Origin: an uncultured bacterium
GTDB lineage: Bacteria > Patescibacteriota > Dojkabacteria > B142 > OLB20
Direction of reading: 5' to 3'
Length of the DNA stretch: 6,353 nt
NCBI GenBank assembly: GCA_937889205.1
Contig: CALARN010000018.1
Span: 1 to 6,353, forward strand
Shown piece after piece: positions 1 through 2,764 of the stretch. The position numbers and the translations under genes were made by a program. Positions within the stretch are counted from its first letter, which is position 1; each line of letters starts with the position of its first letter. A model generated the notes under the pieces. It was given only the letters and a program-made list of their open reading frames with translations, did no database searches and was not told the origin of the DNA.

Positions 1-216
1 GGTGAAAGAAGAGTTTATCCGGCTATTGATGTTAAATCGTCAAATACCAGAAATGAAGATAAATTGTTATCTCCTGATGTACTTAATCAATCATGGAGAG
101 TTAGAAGAATGTTAGATATTTTCAAAGATGATGATGCTACCGGAATGTTGGTAGAAAGGTTAAAGAAGACTAAGTCAAATAAAGAATTCTTGGCTACATT
201 ACACGAAGACATGTAA
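1..216 (+). CDS. rho: Transcription termination factor Rho, C-terminal fragment (5' end outside window)
   Basis: Frame 1 is open from the first base to a TAA at 214-216 and gives the last 71 residues of a protein. The fragment starts GERRVYPAIDVKSSNTR, which matches the RR(V/I)(F/Y)PAID...S.TR block of Rho. It continues with a W-x-V-R-R-M helix and ends with VERLKKTKSNKEFL, the typical Rho C-terminal 'L..TK(T/S)N.EFL' pattern. Rho is the hexameric RNA-dependent ATPase that ends transcription of untranslated RNA. The Walker motifs, Q-loop and RNA-binding domain lie upstream of the window, so their integrity cannot be judged. The next gene follows after only 38 nt, but that gap holds promoter-like sequence, so co-transcription is not certain. 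Confidence 0.94.
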   Translation, partial: GERRVYPAIDVKSSNTRNEDKLLSPDVLNQSWRVRRMLDIFKDDDATGMLVERLKKTKSNKEFLATLHEDM

Positions 217-234
217 TTCAGAAAATTCTGAGTT
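215..234. repeat. Imperfect inverted repeat over the rho stop codon
   Basis: Nine bases at 215-223 (AATTCAGAA) can pair with 226-234 (TTCTGAGTT) across a 2-nt centre. There is one G:T wobble, and the inner six pairs are perfect. The repeat overlaps the last two bases of the rho stop codon and ends 8 bp before the TACAAT element at 243. No T-tract follows, so it does not look like a classical terminator. It could be a protein-binding site at the -35 position of the following promoter, or a stabilising 3' hairpin for rho mRNA. The function is inference. Confidence 0.4.
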
Positions 235-239
235 AAATA

Positions 240-248
240 TGCTACAAT
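240..248 (+). promoter_or_regulatory. Putative extended -10 promoter of the LysM/M23 gene
   Basis: TG at 240-241, one base, then TACAAT at 243-248 gives an extended -10 element with five of six consensus bases. No -35 hexamer is visible at the usual distance, which is common for extended -10 promoters. Transcription would begin about 7 nt after the hexamer, at or near 255, which is the first base of the ATG. The transcript would then be leaderless. A similar geometry is seen before the gene at 6186. Confidence 0.5.
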
Positions 249-254
249 GTATGC

Positions 255-1451
255 ATGGGAATAGCACGAGATTTTGCAAATGTTAATAAAACTTATACAA
301 AGCCTTCTAAAGGCTTTGTTGTGTTTGAGTTTGTAAAAGACTTCTATTCATATTTCTCTTGGAGGTCTAGGCAGTTATTTATTTTTATATTAGCCTTTTT
401 CAAGATTATTATTGATGGTTTTGCAAATGCAAAATCTTTCTTGGTTAGAAGAATGTTTTGGGGTAGGGGTTCATTTTATCGAACGGCCTTCCATATTTTT
501 GTGTTTTCGATTACATTAGTTATTGCTTTGAGTGGTATTTCCTCAAGGCTTAATATTGTCGCCGAATCGTCAAGTGGTACGCTTGCTTTAAACGATAATA
601 TTGTAGGTAGAAAAGATTTAATATATCAATCTGGTACTGCTGAATCTCTATCAATTATTGACGAGGCTTCTGCAGATTTTGAAGTTTTTAAATATGTTGT
701 ACAGAAAGATGACACTTTATCTTCGATTGCAAAGCTTTATAGTAAAAATATAAACACATTGGTATGGGCTAATAATCTTGGCAATGCAAATGCAGTACTG
801 AAGGTGGGGCAGGTTCTTAGAATCCCGGCTATTGATGGTGCTTACTATTCAGTGAAGAAGGGGGATACTCTTGAAAAAATTGCAAAATATACGAATTCAA
901 ATCCAATTGATATTTGGGATCTTAACAGTAGGGTAATTGATTATGATAATCCGGTATTGGCTGAGGGTATGGAATTATTTGTTCCTAATGGGGTAATTCC
1001 AACACCACCGCCAGTAGTGGCTGCAAGAAAGACGACATCATCTGGTGGTTCAACTTCTTCTGGTTTAAATGTTCCCGCGGGTACTTTTGTGCATCCACTG
1101 TTAAATTGTCCCGGCTGGTCTTGGTCTAGAGGGTTTAGTGGGTCTCATGGTGGAGCCGACATGGCAAAAGCAGGTGGTTGTTGGATTAATTCAATAGGAA
1201 ACGGTTATGTAAAAAAGGCTGGTTACGGTGGCTGGGGATTTACTACCATCATCGATCATGGAAATGGTTTAGTATCAATTTATGGGCACGGTTCTGGTAG
1301 ATATGCTGTAAATCAGGGCGATTATGTGAAGGCTGGACAGACTATTATGTATATGGGTAATTCTGGATATTCTTTTGGTGTTCATTTGCATCTTGAAATT
1401 CAAATAAATGGGGTAAAGGTTAACCCTGAAAGTATTGTTAAGTTAAAATAA
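255..1451 (+). CDS. Membrane-anchored LysM-LysM-M23 peptidoglycan endopeptidase
   Basis: This 398-residue protein has a basic/hydrophobic N-terminus with hydrophobic segments near residues 41-54 and 78-95. A linker follows, then LysM domain 1 (about 145-193, YVVQKDDTLSSIAKLY) and LysM domain 2 (about 196-246, YSVKKGDTLEKIAKYT). A Pro/Ser/Gly-rich spacer (249-270) leads to a C-terminal M23 (LytM/lysostaphin-type) domain (about 277-396). The metal site is complete: H298 and D302 of the HxxxD motif and H379 of HLH as zinc ligands, with H345 (YGHG) and H377 as the other active-site histidines. The protein is expected to sit outside the membrane, bind glycan through LysM and cut peptide cross-links. 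C285 and C309 could form a disulfide. The ATG at 255 is the first start in frame, with no Shine-Dalgarno. Alternatives are GTG 321 and ATG 453 (332 residues, keeping the second hydrophobic segment), and a hairpin at 297-319 makes the start uncertain. The stop is TAA. Confidence 0.93.
   Translation: MGIARDFANVNKTYTKPSKGFVVFEFVKDFYSYFSWRSRQLFIFILAFFKIIIDGFANAKSFLVRRMFWGRGSFYRTAFHIFVFSITLVIALSGISSRLNIVAESSSGTLALNDNIVGRKDLIYQSGTAESLSIIDEASADFEVFKYVVQKDDTLSSIAKLYSKNINTLVWANNLGNANAVLKVGQVLRIPAIDGAYYSVKKGDTLEKIAKYTNSNPIDIWDLNSRVIDYDNPVLAEGMELFVPNGVIPTPPPVVAARKTTSSGGSTSSGLNVPAGTFVHPLLNCPGWSWSRGFSGSHGGADMAKAGGCWINSIGNGYVKKAGYGGWGFTTIIDHGNGLVSIYGHGSGRYAVNQGDYVKAGQTIMYMGNSGYSFGVHLHLEIQINGVKVNPESIVKLK
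297..326 (+). terminator. Terminator-like hairpin inside the 5' end of the M23 gene
   Basis: ACAAAGCCTT at 297-306 is the exact reverse complement of AAGGCTTTGT at 310-319, giving a perfect 10-bp stem with a 3-nt CTA loop. The downstream side is T-rich (TGTGTTT at 320-326, with TTTGT just before it). It looks like an intrinsic terminator for rho located 80 nt after its stop. However, it lies in codons 15-22 of the peptidase reading frame if translation starts at 255. Either the true start is downstream (GTG 321 or later) or the hairpin acts as an early attenuator. The T-tract is broken by G residues, so the terminator call is moderate. Confidence 0.45.
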
Positions 1452-1488
1452 TAATTCCACAGGTCTTTATTATTAAGTATTGATAGTT

Positions 1489-1494
1489 TATAAT
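1489..1494 (+). promoter_or_regulatory. Putative -10 element of the tRNA-Ala transcription unit
   Basis: A perfect TATAAT hexamer ends 13 bp before the first tRNA base, which places the transcription start near 1501 and gives a short 5' leader for RNase P to remove. The best -35 candidate at 17-bp spacing (TTTATT, 1466-1471) is poor. The transcript probably also includes the HAD gene, since only 24 nt separate the tRNA from that start codon. Confidence 0.55.
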
Positions 1495-1507
1495 TACTTC
1501 ATTAATT

Positions 1508-1584
1508 GGGGACATAGCTCAATTGGTTAGAGCATCCCGATGGCATCGGGAAGGTTAGGGGTTCGATTCCCCTTGTCTCCACCA
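1508..1584 (+). tRNA. tRNA-Ala (anticodon GGC), CCA encoded
   Basis: A full cloverleaf can be drawn. The acceptor stem is GGGGACA (1508-1514) with TGTCTCC (1574-1580), and the D-arm GCTC/GAGC encloses AATTGGTTA. The anticodon stem TCCCG/CGGGA has loop ATGGCAT (1540-1546), with anticodon GGC at 1542-1544. The variable loop is AGGTT, the T-arm AGGGG/CCCCT has loop TTCGATT, the discriminator is A1581, and CCA is encoded at 1582-1584. The third acceptor pair is G1510:T1578, the G3:U70 wobble that marks alanine tRNAs, and positions 32 and 38 form the A-U combination typical of tRNA-Ala(GGC). It reads GCC and GCU codons. The encoded CCA means it does not depend on CCA-adding enzyme for maturation. 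Confidence 0.98.
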
Positions 1585-1608
1585 ATTTATTCCAGTTGTA
1601 TTCAAGTA

Positions 1609-2217
1609 ATGATTATCCCAAAGCTAATTCTTTTTGATTTGGGTGGTGTTTTGGTAGACTGTGATAATTCTTTCGCCACCGCAGCAAAAGAGCTTGAATT
1701 GTCTATTGATATGATAGACAGTGTTTTTGATAAATATGAAGCTGAAATCACTTTAGGCAAAATTACCCCACAGCAACTGTATGATAGAGTATTAACAGAG
1801 CAAAAAATTTCAGCTAACCGCGATTATGATTTTCTTGAGAGTTGGGTAAATGATTACAAAACAATAAAAGCCACTTTTGATTTACTTCCGTGCATTGCTG
1901 CGCAGTACCAGGTCGCTTTGCTTTCTAACACATATCGCGGGGTAGTCGAGTTAGTTAAAGCGAGAAGACTAATTCCCCAGATTAAGTTTGAGTTTTCTTT
2001 CTTATCCTGTGAGTTAGGAATGCAAAAGCCTGATTTGTCTATTTATGAATTTGTCGAAAAATCGACTGGGTTAAACGGTGCTGAGCTTCTCTTCATTGAT
2101 GATAGGGTTGACTTTCTTATTGTTCCGCAAAAAATGGGTTGGGGCACAATTCAATTCAAGCGTTCAGATATAAATAATAGTATTGAAAAGCTGACTAGTT
2201 TTTTAAAGTTGGCATGA
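1609..2217 (+). CDS. HAD-superfamily (subfamily IA, YihX-like) phosphatase
   Basis: This 202-residue protein has all four HAD motifs. Motif I is FDLGGVLVD with the nucleophile D10, motif II is LLSNT (S106), and motif III is the lysine in GMQKP (K140). Motif IV is FIDDRVD (D164, D165). The cap lies between motifs I and II, as in subfamily IA. Motif I reads DxG instead of DxD, as in E. coli YihX (FDLGN), an alpha-D-glucose-1-phosphate phosphatase, and the ELGMQKP block also resembles YihX. A small cytosolic phosphatase acting on a sugar phosphate or similar metabolite is likely, but the substrate cannot be fixed from sequence. ATG 1609 is preferred: the frame extends upstream to an ATG at 1540, but that lies inside the tRNA anticodon loop. 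No Shine-Dalgarno precedes 1609. The stop is TGA. Confidence 0.88.
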   Translation: MIIPKLILFDLGGVLVDCDNSFATAAKELELSIDMIDSVFDKYEAEITLGKITPQQLYDRVLTEQKISANRDYDFLESWVNDYKTIKATFDLLPCIAAQYQVALLSNTYRGVVELVKARRLIPQIKFEFSFLSCELGMQKPDLSIYEFVEKSTGLNGAELLFIDDRVDFLIVPQKMGWGTIQFKRSDINNSIEKLTSFLKLA

Positions 2218-2241
2218 TATACTGTGTTTACCCTCTTTTAG

Positions 2242-2260
2242 AAAGTATTTCGGTATTTTT
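2242..2260 (+). terminator. Weak possible terminator after the HAD gene
   Basis: AAAGTAT (2242-2248) can pair with GTATTTT (2253-2259) around a TTCG loop, with two G:T wobbles, and one more T follows. The stem is A/T-rich and the T-tract is mostly within the stem, so termination would be inefficient. It is the only hairpin in the first 50 nt after the HAD stop. Confidence 0.22.
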
Positions 2261-2307
2261 ATAGGCTATAATCATTGCATTCATTCGTTCTGTAAAGCAT
2301 ATATTTA

Positions 2308-2325
2308 TGTAACATCTTGTAACAT
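2308..2325. repeat. Tandem 8-bp direct repeat TGTAACAT, 10-bp period
   Basis: TGTAACAT occurs at 2308-2315 and again at 2318-2325, separated by CT. The 10-bp period puts both copies on the same helical face, which is typical of a tandem binding site for a dimeric regulator. No protein can be named. It lies about 35 bp downstream of the lone TATAAT at 2267. Confidence 0.45.
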
Positions 2326-2355
2326 ATTTTCCATAGTTTAAATTATTTGTACAGT

Positions 2356-2421
2356 ATGGTTTTGTTGATGGAGATGTTTAAAAAATTGTTTGTGCTATTG
2401 CCCTTAGGGAGTGTTTTATAA
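2356..2421 (+). CDS. Possible leucine-rich small peptide (21 aa), speculative
   Basis: ATG at 2356 opens a 21-codon frame ending in TAA at 2419-2421. It starts MVLLMEMFKKLFVLLPL, and 7 of its 21 residues are leucine, encoded by TTG, TTA and CTA. It is hydrophobic with a KK pair. No Shine-Dalgarno or good promoter is placed for it, and it is too short to judge by codon use. It is listed because a leucine-rich peptide upstream of leuS could be an attenuation leader. However, it is 343 bp away, and the leuS promoter at 2709 lies downstream of it. Chance is the simpler explanation. Confidence 0.15.
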   Translation: MVLLMEMFKKLFVLLPLGSVL

Positions 2422-2450
2422 AAATGCAAATAATTTATTTAAAAAATGGT

Positions 2451-2503
2451 AAGTTTCTTCTGAAATATATTTTCTGGAAAAATTATTTAAGTTTCTTCTA
2501 AAA
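2451..2503. repeat. 15-bp direct repeat pair in the AT-rich stretch
   Basis: AAGTTTCTTCTGAAA (2451-2465) and AAGTTTCTTCTAAAA (2489-2503) differ at one position; the first 11 bases are identical. The copies start 38 bp apart within the most AT-rich part of the intergenic region. Such AT-rich direct repeats recall the 13-mers of DNA-unwinding elements in bacterial origins. A regulator site or remnant duplication is also possible. Confidence 0.6.
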
Positions 2504-2562
2504 ATTTACTGTCTTCCACTCTTTGCGAATTTGATCAATTTAATGATGCGTAATCATAACAA

Positions 2563-2581
2563 TGTGGACAAAAGTGGACAA
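2563..2581 (-). promoter_or_regulatory. Tandem DnaA-box-like 9-mers
   Basis: TGTGGACAA (2563-2571) and AGTGGACAA (2573-2581) read on the minus strand as TTGTCCACA and TTGTCCACT. The first equals the DnaA box consensus used in actinobacteria and differs by one base from the E. coli consensus TTATNCACA; the second has two differences. They are 10 bp apart and in the same orientation as the box at 2681. Their meaning as DnaA sites is inference; an unknown regulator binding a tandem repeat is the alternative. Confidence 0.4.
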
Positions 2582-2605
2582 TATTCAAACAATGACTTGA
2601 TTAAT

Positions 2606-2622
2606 TGTAAAAATATTTTACA
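2606..2622. repeat. Perfect 7-bp inverted repeat (TGTAAAA-ATA-TTTTACA)
   Basis: TGTAAAA at 2606-2612 and TTTTACA at 2616-2622 are exact reverse complements around a 3-bp centre. With no T-tract and mostly A:T pairs it is a poor terminator. It resembles a 17-bp operator for a dimeric regulator. It lies between the DnaA-box-like pair and the perfect box, about 85 bp before the leuS -35. Confidence 0.4.
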
Positions 2623-2680
2623 TGCGGGAATAAACCGAAAAATCTCGTGGAACAGTTGAATTGTATCAACAATAAGTCGA

Positions 2681-2689
2681 TGTGAATAA
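2681..2689 (-). promoter_or_regulatory. Perfect-consensus DnaA box
   Basis: TGTGAATAA reads on the minus strand as TTATTCACA, a full match to the TTATNCACA DnaA box. It ends 19 bp before the leuS -35 hexamer, a position from which DnaA could affect leuS transcription. Together with the two similar 9-mers at 2563-2581 it forms a small co-oriented cluster. A single perfect match in 547 bp of AT-rich DNA can also occur by chance. Confidence 0.42.
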
Positions 2690-2695
2690 AAAATG

Positions 2696-2724
2696 TTAAC
2701 TAATCCGAATGACAATTTAGTTGA
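2696..2724. promoter_or_regulatory. Operator-like inverted repeat around the leuS -35
   Basis: TTAACTAA (2696-2703) and TTAGTTGA (2717-2724) are inverted copies matching at 7 of 8 positions. Their centres are 21 bp apart (two helical turns), and they flank the -35 hexamer at 2709-2714. This is the usual shape of a repressor site that blocks RNA polymerase. No repressor can be named. Confidence 0.35.
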
Positions 2725-2737
2725 TTACTATTATAAT
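2709..2737 (+). promoter_or_regulatory. Sigma-70-type promoter of leuS
   Basis: ATGACA at 2709-2714 (5 of 6 consensus) is separated by exactly 17 bp from a perfect TATAAT at 2732-2737. Transcription should start near 2744, giving a leader of about 20 nt before the ATG at 2765. The leader has only GGG at 2753-2755 and no real Shine-Dalgarno. It is the best promoter in the window and probably drives leuS and the downstream cyclophilin gene. Confidence 0.8.
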
Positions 2738-2764
2738 TAGCTATATTTTAATGGGTTTTAAATT

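Larger units (their letters stand above)
2218..2764. other. 547-bp gene-free region with repeats, DnaA-box-like sites and the leuS promoter (candidate replication origin or control region)
   Basis: No convincing protein gene is present; the longest reading frames are 21-38 codons. The order is: a weak hairpin after the HAD gene; a lone TATAAT at 2267-2272 without a good -35; tandem TGTAACAT at 2308-2325; and a very AT-rich part (about 2411-2515, roughly four-fifths A+T by eye) with a 15-bp direct repeat. The palindrome TTGATCAA follows at 2531-2538, then two GTGGACAA repeats at 2564-2581. Next come an inverted repeat at 2606-2622, a smaller one (GTTGA/TCAAC, 2655-2670), a perfect DnaA box at 2681-2689 and the leuS promoter. 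AT-rich repeats beside co-oriented DnaA boxes are the usual parts of a bacterial oriC. Against this, no dnaA or dnaN is in view and only one box is perfect. No T-box (no GGGTGG-type motif), SRP RNA, RNase P or tmRNA signature was seen. Confidence 0.35.

Noticed and set aside
1540..1608. Upstream extension of the HAD frame to an ATG at 1540
   Set aside because: It lies inside the tRNA-Ala anticodon loop and translates tRNA sequence (MASGRLGVRFP...), a common artefact; the HAD fold starts at 1609.
2267..2272. Lone TATAAT as promoter of a small RNA
   Set aside because: No -35 at the right distance, no TGn extension and no terminator or structured RNA downstream; chance is likely in AT-rich DNA.
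2401..2409. CCCTTAGGG mini-palindrome followed by T-rich DNA as terminator
   Set aside because: The stem would be 3 bp with a 3-nt loop, too small to be stable.
2543..2659. 38-codon + strand frame between HAD and leuS
   Set aside because: It runs through the GTGGACAA repeats and an inverted repeat; Asn-rich product without domain features or start signal.
2725..2733. DnaA-trio-like TAATAGTAA on the minus strand
   Set aside because: Only three trios, inside the leuS promoter spacer and 36 bp from the nearest DnaA box; too weak to use as origin evidence.
2218..2764. T-box riboswitch or other known RNA before leuS
   Set aside because: No GGGTGG-type T-box sequence, specifier stem or terminator/antiterminator pair; no SRP, RNase P, tmRNA signature either.
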